Part shown: in pieces, positions 1 through 9,565 of the stretch | How the letters are laid out: every line of letters begins with the position of its first letter | Numbering within the stretch: position 1 is the stretch's first letter | DNA from: Glaciecola punicea ACAM 611 | Lineage (GTDB): Bacteria; Pseudomonadota; Gammaproteobacteria; Enterobacterales; Alteromonadaceae | Assembly (NCBI RefSeq): GCF_000252165.1 | Contig: NZ_BAET01000002.1 | Span: forward strand, 124,001 to 188,000 | Direction: 5' to 3' | DNA: 64,000 nt | Program-made: the position numbers and the translations under genes | The notes under the pieces: generated by a model | What the model was told of the DNA's origin: nothing | What the model saw: only the letters and a program-made list of their open reading frames with translations | Databases searched by the model: none

Positions 1-573
1 AAAGAATCTAATTTGATGACGCCTCGGTTTTTTATGCACACATGCTGCGCCGAAAGTCCTGTCATTTTATGCACCGCATTCTCTGGACTCAAGACATTTA
101 AAAACGTTTTCATTAAATTTATTGTTCGTAATCATCGCTAACTTTGCAAATCCCATTGGTGACAGACTTCGATTGCAGTTAATCTGAGCCAGAACACGTT
201 CGACTGGCGAAAAAAACCGTTAAAATAACAAATTCGGAACTTATAAGAAACGGCAATCAACCAACAGAACAACTAAGAAAAAATCAATTATACGAACGCT
301 ATTCACACCTTGGTAAACGCAACTTTCTGAAATATGGATATAAGGCCGTTGATATAATGAAGTCTAATTCAATCAAAAAGCAGCTAAAACCAATGTGGTC
401 AAGGCTTCAAAAAGAAATGGATAAGTAAAAATTTGGCTTTTCATATAAAAAAGCAAAGACCAAATAAAATGTAGTCTCAAAAAATCAATTATAACAATGA
501 ATAATGTGTATTTTTGTCCGTTTAAATTCTATAAATTTAGGCAAAATTATCCATTTACCATCTAATAAAACAA
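1..573. other. Gene-poor start of window with an open fragment lacking a start codon
   Basis: No complete gene is seen. On the + strand a frame stays open from the stop at 180-182 to the TAA at 426-428, about 81 codons. It is rich in Lys, Gln and Asn and has no ATG, GTG or TTG until an ATG near its 3' end. It could be the 3' remnant of a decayed gene or chance; I do not recognise the peptide. The rest is AT-rich and ends in the 3' flank of the flavoprotein gene. Confidence 0.4.
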
Positions 574-1755
574 CTACGCATTCATCCCCGCCACATATCC
601 ACTGCTCCACGCCCACTGAAAGTTATATCCCCCTAACCAGCCGGTTACATCAACCGCCTCGCCAATAAAGTACAGGTTCGGATGAGACTTCACTTCCATT
701 GTCTTTGAAGATAGATGATCAGTGTTTACCCCGCCAAGCGTGACCTCAGCGGTTCTATAGCCTTCTGTGCCATCGGGTCTAATATTCCAATTATGCACAA
801 GATCCACAAGCCTTGCCTGCTCTTTATGGCTTAGCTGCTTTATAGGAACATTTTCAAACTTGTGCAAATCAATAAAGGTTTCTGCAAATCGTTTAGCGAA
901 CTTGGTCGCCAGAAGGTTTTTAAGCGACACATTAGGCTGCGTAGATATTGATTCATTTAAGAAGGCACCAAAATCATCCCCTGGATATAAGTTTATAAAC
1001 ACTTCTTCACCCGGATGCCAATACGATGAAATCTGCAAAATAGAAGGACCCGACAAACCGCGATGGGTAATCAGCATGTCCTCTACAAACGACTTATTTG
1101 GGGTAGACACTTCAACCGGGATTGAAACGCCTGATACTTCTGCCAATGGCGTTTTAAGCTCTGGCGGCAAGGTAAAGGGCACAAGGCCTGCGCTGGTGGG
1201 CAACACTTCAAGCCCGAACTGCTTGGCAACTTTGTAGGCGAATGGGCTTGCCCCGAGCTTGGGCATAGACAATCCGCCTGATGCAATAATTAAGCTTGTG
1301 CAGGTGTAAGTGTGCTTATCAGTGGTAACACTATAGCCACCCTGCTCGCGTGCTTTTACTTCGCTAATATCGGTTTGGTAAGCAAAGGTCACGTCGTTTT
1401 TTTCGCATTCTGATACCAGCATGGCCACAATTTCTTTGGCTGAGTCGTCGCAGAACAATTGTCCCAGAGATTTTTCATGGTATTTAATTTTGTACTGTTC
1501 TACTAAGGCGATAAAGTCCCATTGGGTATATTGGCTTAGCGCCGATTTGCAAAAGTGGGGGTTTTCGCACAGGTACTTTTCAGGCTCAATGTAGTAATTG
1601 GTGAAATTACTGCGGCCACCGCCCGATATGAGTATTTTTTTACCCGGTCGTTTGGCATGATCAATCAGCAATGTTTTACGTTTACGGCTGCCTGTGGTAG
1701 CGGCGCATAATAGGCCTGCCGCCCCTGCACCAATGACAATTACATCAAAATTCAC
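574..1755 (-). CDS. NAD(P)/FAD-dependent oxidoreductase, BaiN/HI0933 (YhiN) family
   Basis: A flavoprotein of the HI0933/BaiN-like family, cytoplasmic, 393 aa, the usual length for the family. Seen: the FAD-binding GAGAAGLLCA Rossmann motif at residues 10-19, the family signature GKKILISGGGRSNFTN near residue 38, and the C-terminal FAD motif FIGEAVDVTGWLGGYN. The physiological substrate of most members is unknown; some reduce bile-acid or other enoyl substrates. It stands alone, transcribed away from the window start, with its ATG 140 bp from the 3' end of the peroxiredoxin gene on the same strand. Family placement is firm, reaction is not. Confidence 0.88.
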   Translation of the reverse strand: MNFDVIVIGAGAAGLLCAATTGSRKRKTLLIDHAKRPGKKILISGGGRSNFTNYYIEPEKYLCENPHFCKSALSQYTQWDFIALVEQYKIKYHEKSLGQLFCDDSAKEIVAMLVSECEKNDVTFAYQTDISEVKAREQGGYSVTTDKHTYTCTSLIIASGGLSMPKLGASPFAYKVAKQFGLEVLPTSAGLVPFTLPPELKTPLAEVSGVSIPVEVSTPNKSFVEDMLITHRGLSGPSILQISSYWHPGEEVFINLYPGDDFGAFLNESISTQPNVSLKNLLATKFAKRFAETFIDLHKFENVPIKQLSHKEQARLVDLVHNWNIRPDGTEGYRTAEVTLGGVNTDHLSSKTMEVKSHPNLYFIGEAVDVTGWLGGYNFQWAWSSGYVAGMNA

Positions 1756-1895
1756 TATTTATTTCTCGTATAAATTTAACGCGGGGATACTAACATTTCT
1801 GGACAAAGAGGTTTAGCGCTTACCTAACTATCATGTAAAAATAAAAAAAGCGCCTGGCAACTTAATGCTCAAACGCTTCATTGATACTGCAAAAA

Positions 1896-2369
1896 TTATA
1901 AGGACTGAAGCATCGTTTCTGCGTCAGACACATCAAATTTTCCTGGCGCTTCCACGTTTAAGGTTTCCACTACGCCATTATCTACAAGCATGCTATAGCG
2001 CTGTGAACGCTGGCCACCAAAACTGTCGGTGTCCATATCAAGGCCAATTTTTTTGGCGAAATCACCGTTACCATCGGCAAGCATAGTGAGGTGTTCGGCG
2101 TTTGAAGCTTTGCCCCATGCGTCCATCACAAAGGCGTCGTTAACCGATAGGCAAAGAATGCTGTCCACGCCTTTTGCATGCATTTTATCTGCAAGGGCTA
2201 CGTAACCGGGTAAATGTGATTCTGAACAAGTGGGTGTAAATGCACCAGGCACAGCAAACAAGACTACTTTTTTGCCTGCAAATAAATCGTTTGTGCTGGG
2301 GTTTTTCATGTTACCGCCAGCAATGGTGCTAAAGGTTGCTTCAGGTAATTTTGCGCCTACTTCAATCAT
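1896..2369 (-). CDS. Peroxiredoxin, Prx5-type (redoxin domain)
   Basis: Thiol peroxidase that reduces H2O2 and organic hydroperoxides, cytosolic. The 157 aa protein carries the Prx5 active-site stretch PGAFTPTCSESHLPGY with the peroxidatic Cys at residue 48; a second Cys lies at 73 and may not be a canonical resolving residue. The FGGQRSQRYSMLVDNG segment matches the Prx5 C-terminal part. There is no fused glutaredoxin domain, unlike the Haemophilus/Vibrio hybrid Prx5-Grx proteins, so an external reductant (glutathione/glutaredoxin) is likely. Start ATG at 2369 follows AAGGAATTAAC on the minus strand. Alone between rsmJ and the flavoprotein gene, same direction. Confidence 0.92.
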   Translation of the reverse strand: MIEVGAKLPEATFSTIAGGNMKNPSTNDLFAGKKVVLFAVPGAFTPTCSESHLPGYVALADKMHAKGVDSILCLSVNDAFVMDAWGKASNAEHLTMLADGNGDFAKKIGLDMDTDSFGGQRSQRYSMLVDNGVVETLNVEAPGKFDVSDAETMLQSL

Positions 2370-2449
2370 GTTAATTCCTTAAGTTTAGGTGGGGTTTACT
2401 TAATCTATGTAAATACGCTCTTTAACAATTAAACGAGCATTAAGTTGCG

Positions 2450-3406
2450 TTACTGATTTAGCAAATATACATCAAAACGATGCTTTTTCGAGCTTATTGC
2501 CATATTTGGCTGCAAAGCGTGATCATTTTCTACATTTGGCGCACCTGCGGGTCTTTTAATTACGATCCTTTGAGGTGCAAAGTTTATAGCTGCGGTTAAT
2601 AGATCGGCGCTGTCTTGGTCGGGGCCCAGTAAAAGTTGAAATGCACGCATCTCTTTTTTCACCAGTGCCGATTTTTTCTTATGTGGAAACATAGGGTCTA
2701 AATATACGACATCTGTTTGCGTCTTTTGCGCCGAATTATTCTTAAGATACAGTATTGCGTCTTGCTGCAGTAAACAAAGACGCTCACATATTGACAAACA
2801 CTCTAGATTCTCGCCCGACTCACCTGCAACTTGCGCTCGCACTAGAGCGTCATCAAGCAGTGCGCTGATAACACCGCTTCGCTCAATCATCGTCACATTT
2901 GCGCCCACACTTGCCATTACAAAACTATCGGTGCCCATGCCGGCGGTGCAGTCTACAACATTTACGCTGTGCTTACCCTTTATCCCAATGGCTTTGGCAA
3001 TTGCTTCGTTGCGGCCTCCGCCATGCTGCTGGCGATATTGCAAATTAGCGGCGCCAAAGTCAACCATAATATCAGACCATGAGGGCTCACTAGAAAGGCG
3101 CAATACAAGTCCCTGAGTAGTAAAAACTAGCTGCCACTGCGCTTGGGAAAACTTCTGCTTTTGCTTGTTTGCAGGTATAGTGTGTACTTGCAAACCAAGT
3201 TTTTTACTGAGCAGTTTTGCGCGCTCATCAGCGTTAATACTGCCACTGTCTTCAACCAATATAACGGCATTATTTATTAGAGGCTGCTTGTCTTGTTGAA
3301 GCACATCCCCAGGCGATTTACGCATAGAGCTGTTATCACTTATCTGCGACGCTTTGTCGGTTGAATGGCTCACCTGCTTAGATTTTTTACGCATTTGAAT
3401 ATTCAC
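2450..3406 (-). CDS. rsmJ: 16S rRNA (guanine(1516)-N(2))-methyltransferase RsmJ
   Basis: SAM-dependent methyltransferase that makes m2G1516 in 16S rRNA. Seen: the SAM-binding VDCTAGMGTDSFVMASVGA motif, the RsmJ-specific GGGRNEAIAKAIGIKG, and the catalytic-loop motif VVYLDPMFPHKKKSALVKKE, all close to the enterobacterial protein. At 318 aa it is longer than E. coli RsmJ (about 250). The first 45 or so residues are a polar extension, and the recognisable domain begins near NAVILVEDSG, so a downstream start (Met28, codon at 3325) is possible. The first 20 bp overlap the 3' end of recG, suggesting translational coupling of the two genes. Confidence 0.92.
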   Translation of the reverse strand: MNIQMRKKSKQVSHSTDKASQISDNSSMRKSPGDVLQQDKQPLINNAVILVEDSGSINADERAKLLSKKLGLQVHTIPANKQKQKFSQAQWQLVFTTQGLVLRLSSEPSWSDIMVDFGAANLQYRQQHGGGRNEAIAKAIGIKGKHSVNVVDCTAGMGTDSFVMASVGANVTMIERSGVISALLDDALVRAQVAGESGENLECLSICERLCLLQQDAILYLKNNSAQKTQTDVVYLDPMFPHKKKSALVKKEMRAFQLLLGPDQDSADLLTAAINFAPQRIVIKRPAGAPNVENDHALQPNMAISSKKHRFDVYLLNQ

Positions 3407-5465
3407 CTTTGTAAGCCAACCATCGGTTAATTAAAGCCGCTGATTGCTTGGGATGATCGCGCCACATGGTGACCGCTAATTCTTTAACCTGTGGAATAAG
3501 CGCGGCGTCGCGCACTAAGTCTGCTATTTTAAGATCAGCCACGCCCGTCTGCTTAGTGCCTAACACTTCACCAGGACCGCGTATTTCTAGGTCTTTTTCA
3601 GCAATATAAAAGCCATCGTTTGACTCGCGCAGCACGCCCAAACGTTTAGAGGCTGTTTTTGACAGCGGGCTTTGGTACATAAGTACGCAATGGCTTTCTA
3701 TTGATCCCCTGCCCACGCGTCCTCTAAGCTGATGCAACTGCGCTAAGCCTAAGCGCTCAGGGTTTTCTATAATCATTAAGCTCGCGTTAGGCACATCTAC
3801 CCCGACTTCTATTACGGTAGTGGCCACTAACAAATCCAAGGCGCCCGATTTGAAGCTGTCCATTACCTCCAGCTTTTCTTTAGGTTTTAAACGGCCGTGC
3901 ACCAGCCCTACTTTTAAATCGGGCAGCGCATTAACGAGCGCGGCTGCGGTATCTTCAGCTGCTTGGCACTGCAGCATATCCGACTCTTCAATAAGCGTGC
4001 ATACCCAGTAAATTTGGCGCCTTTGAGCAACGGCGAATGAACGTACTCTTTCAATAATATCGCTGCGCCGAGTGTCTGGCAGTACCACCGTTTTAACCGG
4101 TGTACGATTGGGCGGCAGTTCATCAATAATGGAAGTATCGAGGTCGGCATATGCGGTCATTGCGAGGGTTCGCGGTATAGGGGTTGCGGTCATAATGAGC
4201 TGATGCGGATATTTCCCGAGCACCCCACCTTTTTTACGCAATGACAAGCGCTGATGCACGCCAAAGCGGTGTTGCTCATCTACTATCACCAGAGCAAGGC
4301 TTTTATAGTTCACCGCTTCTTGAAAAACAGCGTGGGTGCCGGCCAAAAATTGTATTTCACCAGACGCAAGCGCCTCTAAAGTAGCCGTGCGTGCTTTGCC
4401 TTTTAGCTTGCCGGCTAACCAGCCTACCTTTATGCCAAGCGGCGTTAACCATGCATCAAAGTTTTTCGCATGTTGTTCGGCCAGTAATTCGGTAGGGGCC
4501 ATTAACACGACCTGATAGCCTGCACTAATAACTGACAGTGTTGCCAGTGCAGCCACTAGCGTTTTGCCCGAACCAACATCGCCTTGTACTAAGCGCATCA
4601 TGGGCTGGCCACGGCTGAGGTCTCTTTCTATCTCATTAACCACTCTTGACTGCGCGCCAGTAGGTGAAAACGGTAAATTAGCCAAGAATTTAGTTTTAAG
4701 CGCAGCGTCTAGCGTAATCGCAATTGCAGGATCAATATCAGACTGCGCTCTTAGTTTCAACATACTTAACTGGTGCGCCAATAACTCCTCAAGCACTAAG
4801 CGTAACTGAGCGGGGTGTTGACCTTCATCGAACATCGCAAGATTTACATCGGGTGATGGTCGATGAACCATGTGCAGTGCATCAAGCAAGCCTAACTGCC
4901 CTGAATATAAGCCCGCTGGCAGCAGGTCAAGTAATGCACCTTTGTCTAACTGCGCCAAGGCTTGTTCACTTAACTTACGTAAGGTAATTTGATTAACGCC
5001 TTCGGTGGTGGGGTAAACCGGCGTTAGATGTTCTTCCATTTTAATGTTTGCTGTGTCGGTCACGACTTTATATTCTGGGTGCATGATTTCCCACATACCA
5101 TTGTTACTTGCGCGTACCTCACCAAATGCGCGAATAGTGGTGCCCTCTTTAAAGCTGTTTAGCTGGGCCGCCGAAAAGTGAAAAAAGCGTAAGTTAACAA
5201 TGTCGCTGCCGTCAGACACCTGCACAATTAACATGCGTTTACGACCATACTTTATTTCTGCATTAAGTACCTGCGCAACAATGGTGGCGTGAATACCCGC
5301 ATATAAATCGGCAATTAAATACACGCGAGTGCGGTCTTCATACCTAAGCGGTAAATGAAAAATAACGTCTTGAAGGTTTTTGAGGCCTAGTTTAGCCAGT
5401 TTTTCAGCTACTTTAGCGCCTACGCCTTTTAAGGTAATAACCGAGGTGTCGGTTAACGACTGCAT
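3387..5465 (-). CDS. recG: ATP-dependent DNA helicase RecG
   Basis: Branch-migrating helicase that remodels stalled forks and Holliday-type junctions. It is 692 aa, matching E. coli RecG (693). Domains in order: N-terminal wedge/OB-fold (about 1-250), helicase domain 1 with Walker A QGDVGSGKT near residue 300 and the DEQH box (IVDEQHRFG), helicase domain 2 with TTVIEVGVDVPNA and QLRGRVGRG, and the C-terminal TRG region ending in LAYKGEYSNA. It is followed with a 20 bp overlap by rsmJ. In enterobacteria recG lies next to spoT-trmH; here about 20 kb of other genes separates them. Confidence 0.97.
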   Translation of the reverse strand: MQSLTDTSVITLKGVGAKVAEKLAKLGLKNLQDVIFHLPLRYEDRTRVYLIADLYAGIHATIVAQVLNAEIKYGRKRMLIVQVSDGSDIVNLRFFHFSAAQLNSFKEGTTIRAFGEVRASNNGMWEIMHPEYKVVTDTANIKMEEHLTPVYPTTEGVNQITLRKLSEQALAQLDKGALLDLLPAGLYSGQLGLLDALHMVHRPSPDVNLAMFDEGQHPAQLRLVLEELLAHQLSMLKLRAQSDIDPAIAITLDAALKTKFLANLPFSPTGAQSRVVNEIERDLSRGQPMMRLVQGDVGSGKTLVAALATLSVISAGYQVVLMAPTELLAEQHAKNFDAWLTPLGIKVGWLAGKLKGKARTATLEALASGEIQFLAGTHAVFQEAVNYKSLALVIVDEQHRFGVHQRLSLRKKGGVLGKYPHQLIMTATPIPRTLAMTAYADLDTSIIDELPPNRTPVKTVVLPDTRRSDIIERVRSFAVAQRRQIYWVCTLIEESDMLQCQAAEDTAAALVNALPDLKVGLVHGRLKPKEKLEVMDSFKSGALDLLVATTVIEVGVDVPNASLMIIENPERLGLAQLHQLRGRVGRGSIESHCVLMYQSPLSKTASKRLGVLRESNDGFYIAEKDLEIRGPGEVLGTKQTGVADLKIADLVRDAALIPQVKELAVTMWRDHPKQSAALINRWLAYKGEYSNA

Positions 5466-5534
5466 GCATTACATCTGTGTGGTGGTGAGAATATGCTAAG
5501 AGTATCAAACCCTTGATTTTTCGCCAACTGTTCT

Positions 5535-6377
5535 TCAGCCCTGCCCTGCTTTATTCTCAAGATCTGTCTTTATTTTCAGCTCGTACCACATTTTCATAAA
5601 ATCAGATGTAAGCTTGTGTTCAAGTGAAAGGGCTAATTCAGTGGGGCAAAACAAGGTGATTCGTACTCTAAAATCGCCTATGTCGGTGGTGCTGAAGCGT
5701 ATTTCAGGCTCGGGGCCTGAAATGACAGCATCGAGCTTGCGCTCAATAATTGAATTGTATCGCGCGGCTACTTCACTAAATTCTTCACAGTATAGATTGG
5801 CTCGGTTTAGCAGCTCATCGTATAAAGGAAAGCCGTTATAGTTTTCGGTTTTTACAATGGTAAATGAGTGAGTAACGTAGCGTTTGATAAAATTGAGGTT
5901 TTTTATGGTGCTTATCACAAGTTTGCTATTGGGCACCGAAATGGTCCGTCGTGTAATCTGATAGGTCTTCATGTCAATTTCTAACAAGCGGGTTTTCACC
6001 CAGTCTATTTCAGCTACTTCGCCATAGTCGCCGTCTATTTGGATCCAGTCACCTTCCCTGAAAGGTCGAGTGCTAATTAAATACAAGAACCCAATAATAG
6101 ATTGTATAAATTCGCGCATGGCGAGCACAATAGCCACAGCAAACGCGGCAATAGACAACGCAAAGTTTTGGATTTCGGCTGACCAAATAAGCAGTAATAG
6201 CAGCACGCTTACTAAATTTATAACATGGCGAATGCTCTGAGAAATATGCTTATTTTCACGCTGTTTGCGGCTGCGGGTTTTACGTGCAAGCACACTTATT
6301 AAGAACTTTATCAAGGCGGCAATCAGTAATATGGCAACTGACAGCAAAGCGGTATGGTTTAATATTTCAACGAGCAT
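5535..6377 (-). CDS. Small mechanosensitive ion channel, MscS family
   Basis: Inner-membrane channel of the MscS family, probably gated by membrane tension during osmotic downshock. The 280 aa hold about three hydrophobic segments (residues 8-28, 52-70 and 72-100). The last corresponds to the pore helix and is followed by the typical beta-domain start, REGDWIQIDGDYGEVAEIDW. The soluble C-terminal domain (about 110-270) has the SVPNSKLVISTIKNLN pattern. The pore helix is less Gly/Ala-patterned than in E. coli MscS, so conductance may differ. It lies 69 bp upstream of recG on the same strand; no functional link is evident. Confidence 0.88.
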   Translation of the reverse strand: MLVEILNHTALLSVAILLIAALIKFLISVLARKTRSRKQRENKHISQSIRHVINLVSVLLLLLIWSAEIQNFALSIAAFAVAIVLAMREFIQSIIGFLYLISTRPFREGDWIQIDGDYGEVAEIDWVKTRLLEIDMKTYQITRRTISVPNSKLVISTIKNLNFIKRYVTHSFTIVKTENYNGFPLYDELLNRANLYCEEFSEVAARYNSIIERKLDAVISGPEPEIRFSTTDIGDFRVRITLFCPTELALSLEHKLTSDFMKMWYELKIKTDLENKAGQG

Positions 6378-6497
6378 AACTACCTGAGTGGAACAAAGTT
6401 TGTCTAAAAGATGATTAGGTACACAATAAATTCAAGCAATAGGATAGCATAAATTTAGGCTAGAATAATCCTGTTTACTCAAGGAGGTGTACTTTGA

Positions 6498-7160
6498 CTA
6501 CCAAGGTAAAACTTCACCGTTTGAATGCCAAAAAGTACCCGTATTACTCATGTCCAGTCCTTCAATGCGCTTAAGCAAACGTTCTACAGAAACAGCAGCG
6601 GTAATATCCCCGTTATTATTTACCATATCGGTTTGCACATAGCCTGGGTGCAACAAAGCAACAGCAACCTCCTGCGCTTTTAAATCATGCGCCAGTGACA
6701 TACCCGCAATATTCAGCGCAGCCTTCGACATACGATAGCCATACCGGCCGCCCGTTGTATTGTCGCTTACCGATCCCATTCGGCTAGATATAAGGGCTAC
6801 TTTGGCGCCCCTACCGAGTTGCTGTCTTAGTATTTGCGTGACGAGTAAAGGCCCCACCGCATTAACCCGAAATTGGTATTCAATGTTGGCCGCCGACATA
6901 TTATCTAAACTTTCGTCGGTTAATACGCCTGCGTTGTTAATTAACAAATCAATTTTTACACCCCGCAGTGCCGACAGCCGTTGCTCTAAGTCATCAGCAT
7001 TACCTATATCAACATGTTCAATCACTACCGCTTTGGTGCTATTAAGCTCTTCGCTAGTGCTGCGACACAGTGCGTACACCTTATCGCCTTTAGCTAAATA
7101 CTGCTTTACAAACTCAAGGCCAATGCCACGATTAGCGCCAGTAATGACGACAACTGCCAT
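6498..7160 (-). CDS. Short-chain dehydrogenase/reductase (SDR)
   Basis: NAD(P)-dependent oxidoreductase of the classical SDR fold, 220 aa. Seen: cofactor motif TGANRGIG at 7-14, NNAG near residue 74, the catalytic Ser in ALISSRMGS and the YxxxK pair in YGYRMSKAALN. It resembles the C-factor/CsgA-like SDR group, whose substrates are poorly defined. The ATG at 7160 follows AAGGAG on the minus strand (7165-7170). It is divergent from the sugar dehydrogenase gene across a 106 bp promoter region. Confidence 0.88.
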   Translation of the reverse strand: MAVVVITGANRGIGLEFVKQYLAKGDKVYALCRSTSEELNSTKAVVIEHVDIGNADDLEQRLSALRGVKIDLLINNAGVLTDESLDNMSAANIEYQFRVNAVGPLLVTQILRQQLGRGAKVALISSRMGSVSDNTTGGRYGYRMSKAALNIAGMSLAHDLKAQEVAVALLHPGYVQTDMVNNNGDITAAVSVERLLKRIEGLDMSNTGTFWHSNGEVLPW

Positions 7161-7266
7161 AAAAACTCCTTATTCTTGGTTAACTGCTTAATACTAGTTT
7201 CAAATGCTCGTATATAGTAATCTTGATAAATTCAAATACAAGCGTAATTTTATACGAGGTTGAATT

Positions 7267-8424
7267 ATGAACAAACTGATTAGGTTTTCACTTGTAGGCT
7301 TATTAGCAGCGACATCGGCGCTGTCTATGGCACAAGACAAAGCTGTCATGCAAGGAACTGATAACACCATTATTTATGGCGAGGTCCTAGAAACATTCAC
7401 TATGCCTTGGGCCATGGCTTTACTGCCAAGTGGCCAAGGTTTGGTAACTGAAAGGACCGGTGCGCTATGGCTAATTGACGAAAGTGGGAAAAAGCAGTTC
7501 CAAGTAAGCAACGTTCCCAGCGTTGATGCTAAAGGGCAAGGCGGCCTTGGTGACATTATTGTGCACCCTGATTTTGCCGACAATGGCGTAGTGTTTTTGT
7601 CTTATGTTGAGCGCGATCCTAAAGACGACGAGTTTAGCGGAGCGCTTGTTGAACGCGCTACACTTACACTTACCGCTAATAGTGCAACACTTAATGAACG
7701 AGAAGTAGTGTGGACACAATCGCCAAAAACAACGGGAAACGGACACTATGGCCACAGGCTAGCGGTATCACCCGACGGCTACCTTTTCATCACATCGGGC
7801 GAGCGCCAAAAATTCACGCCTGCGCAAAACATGGCCATGAACTTAGGCAAGGTTGTCAGAATTAATCAAGACGGCAGTGTGCCAAAAGATAACCCGTTTT
7901 ACGACAATGGCGAGGTCACTAATCAAATTTGGACCTTGGGCCACCGTAACCCTTTAGGGATCGATTTTGATGCTAACGGAAAATTGTGGGTACATGAAAT
8001 GGGTCCCAGACACGGCGATGAGCTCAACTTAATTGAACGCGGCAGAAACTATGGCTATCCGGTAGTATCCCAAGGTGACCACTACTCTGGCGTCACTATC
8101 CCTAATCATGAAGAAATTCCAATATACTACTCACCCATTGCTGATTGGGTGCCTGCAATAAGTCCTGCAGGATTTATTATATATAAAGGAGAAAAATTTG
8201 CCGACTGGACCGGAAATGGATTTATAGGCAGCTTGTCCGCCCAAGCACTCGTTCGGGTAAACTTTTTTACCAACGACAGCCGCCCTACCTTAGACGCAAA
8301 AGAAGCCGCTCGCTATAAATGGGGCAGCAGAGTAAGAGAAATTGAACAAAGCGCCGGCGGTGACATTTATGTCTTGGAAGATGGCAGTAGCGGACGGTTG
8401 TTGAAACTAAGTTTACAGCCCTAA
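7267..8424 (+). CDS. Secreted PQQ-dependent sugar (aldose) dehydrogenase
   Basis: Periplasmic six-bladed beta-propeller dehydrogenase of the soluble glucose dehydrogenase/Asd (YliI-like) family, which oxidises aldoses to lactones with PQQ. The 385 aa begin with a Sec signal (MNKLIRFSLVGLLAATSALSMA, cleavage likely before QDKA). Characteristic pieces: MPWAMALLPSGQGLVTERTG, GGLGDIIVHPDF, the catalytic-His region NGHYGHRLAVSPDG, LGHRNPLGIDFD and MGPRHGDELNLIERGRNYG. No pqq biosynthesis gene is visible in the window, so PQQ would come from elsewhere. ATG at 7267 is preceded by ACGAGG. Confidence 0.9.
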   Translation: MNKLIRFSLVGLLAATSALSMAQDKAVMQGTDNTIIYGEVLETFTMPWAMALLPSGQGLVTERTGALWLIDESGKKQFQVSNVPSVDAKGQGGLGDIIVHPDFADNGVVFLSYVERDPKDDEFSGALVERATLTLTANSATLNEREVVWTQSPKTTGNGHYGHRLAVSPDGYLFITSGERQKFTPAQNMAMNLGKVVRINQDGSVPKDNPFYDNGEVTNQIWTLGHRNPLGIDFDANGKLWVHEMGPRHGDELNLIERGRNYGYPVVSQGDHYSGVTIPNHEEIPIYYSPIADWVPAISPAGFIIYKGEKFADWTGNGFIGSLSAQALVRVNFFTNDSRPTLDAKEAARYKWGSRVREIEQSAGGDIYVLEDGSSGRLLKLSLQP

Positions 8425-8752
8425 GCTCAGAAATTGTCAGTGTAATAAAGAGGATCTGGTCAACCAGCATTAAATTCCTTGCAAACAGGCATGGTTCTCT
8501 TTTCTTCTCTACATGTCACAAACGCTAGATAAATATTTAACTTCTGTTCATCTTTTTTTTATCTCAACGTTAAAAGTGTGTCAGGACATTTTTAATATCA
8601 ATGGCGTATCCTATTTGCATGTTGGTAGGAAATGAAATTTCGCTGCAGAAATATCGGCCCACTTAGCAGGCATTTAACTTAGGCAAAAATGCTTAATAAG
8701 CTGTTCACTTTTTTGCAGAAAATCTTTTAATAAACTTAATAGGAAATAAAAA
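8425..8752. other. Intergenic region, no gene seen
   Basis: AT-rich spacer between the sugar dehydrogenase and the exported small protein. I see no convincing terminator behind the first gene. An AGGAAAT ribosome binding site at 8741-8747 serves the ATG at 8753. Only very short frames without ribosome binding sites occur. Confidence 0.6.
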
Positions 8753-9307
8753 ATGAACGTTAATAAGTTCTTAGGCATTGCCGCAATCGCTTTATTATCT
8801 AATCAGGCGTTTGCAAGCGCAGTAGTCGTTAATCAAGGTCTCTTAGAACAAGAAGTGTTGGCGGCCCAACAAGGTTGGTGTGCCGCGCTTGTTGATATAA
8901 GTAAAACTCACGAAGATGAAGGACAAGCCGCTGCAAAAGATCTTGCTAAGCAGGTTATCGATGCAGCCTATGGTTATCAAATGGGTGGGGTGTTATTTAA
9001 ACCTACACTTACCGTAAAGCCTCAAACATTCCGCCCTACCAGCGAAGGTGCACTTTCTTATTTTGTTGGCGGTAATGAAAGCTTCCCAAGTGATTCAGGC
9101 TTTGCACTTAAAGGTTGGCAGAAATGTGAAGTTGACAATAATGCCGTTTTCATTGCAGGTGATAGCGCCTCTACGATTGGTAAAGTTCATTTTACTGCAA
9201 AAGACGGCAGCGTTACATCAGTAGATAAAACATGGGGCTTTGTAAAAGATGACGCCGGTGACGTGCGCATTGTGCTACACCACTCATCTCTTGAATTCCA
9301 AGGGTAA
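8753..9307 (+). CDS. Exported small protein, probable NTF2/SnoaL-like fold
   Basis: 184 aa with a clear Sec signal (MNVNKFLGIAAIALLSNQAFA, cleavage before SAVVV). The mature part begins with a helical segment containing GWCAALVDISKTHEDEG, followed by beta-rich sequence (FRPTSEGALSYFVGG, KVHFTAKDGSVTSVDKTWGFVKDDAG, VRIVLHHSSLEFQ). This matches a marine family often labelled phosphoribosyl-AMP cyclohydrolase by transfer. The sequence looks instead like a secreted NTF2/SnoaL-like alpha+beta cone, and I see no reason to assign histidine biosynthesis. Two Cys (in GWCAAL and QKCEVD) could form a periplasmic disulfide. Monocistronic, closed by the hairpin at 9361-9384. Confidence 0.7.
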   Translation: MNVNKFLGIAAIALLSNQAFASAVVVNQGLLEQEVLAAQQGWCAALVDISKTHEDEGQAAAKDLAKQVIDAAYGYQMGGVLFKPTLTVKPQTFRPTSEGALSYFVGGNESFPSDSGFALKGWQKCEVDNNAVFIAGDSASTIGKVHFTAKDGSVTSVDKTWGFVKDDAGDVRIVLHHSSLEFQG

Positions 9308-9360
9308 TTACATGCTTTACACTATGATTGCAATAATCTAGTGACGCTAGTTTAATTTAC

Positions 9361-9384
9361 ATGCCGAGCTTGTCTCGGCATTTT
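9361..9384 (+). terminator. Rho-independent terminator after the exported small protein
   Basis: Inverted repeat ATGCCGAG (9361-9368) and CTCGGCAT (9374-9381) around a 5 nt loop, followed by TTTT. It lies 54 bp after the stop codon at 9307. A single-gene transcript is expected. Confidence 0.8.
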
Positions 9385-9565
9385 GCAGTTTAAGAAACCG
9401 ATTTTATACCGATGGTTAATATCTTCAAGAAAACCATGCGCAAGCGCTTAGAAACGTCGGCGTTACCCTAGAGCACCTCTCGTAAGTCTTAGGCTAGTAA
9501 GATAAGCACGTGCACTTACCATACTTGTCAATCTATAATAACACTCTTTTTGCTGGGGTATTTTA

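Noticed and set aside
8753-9307. Phosphoribosyl-AMP cyclohydrolase (HisI) function
   Set aside because: The protein has a Sec signal and none of the HisI zinc-site motifs; such labels look like transferred annotation.
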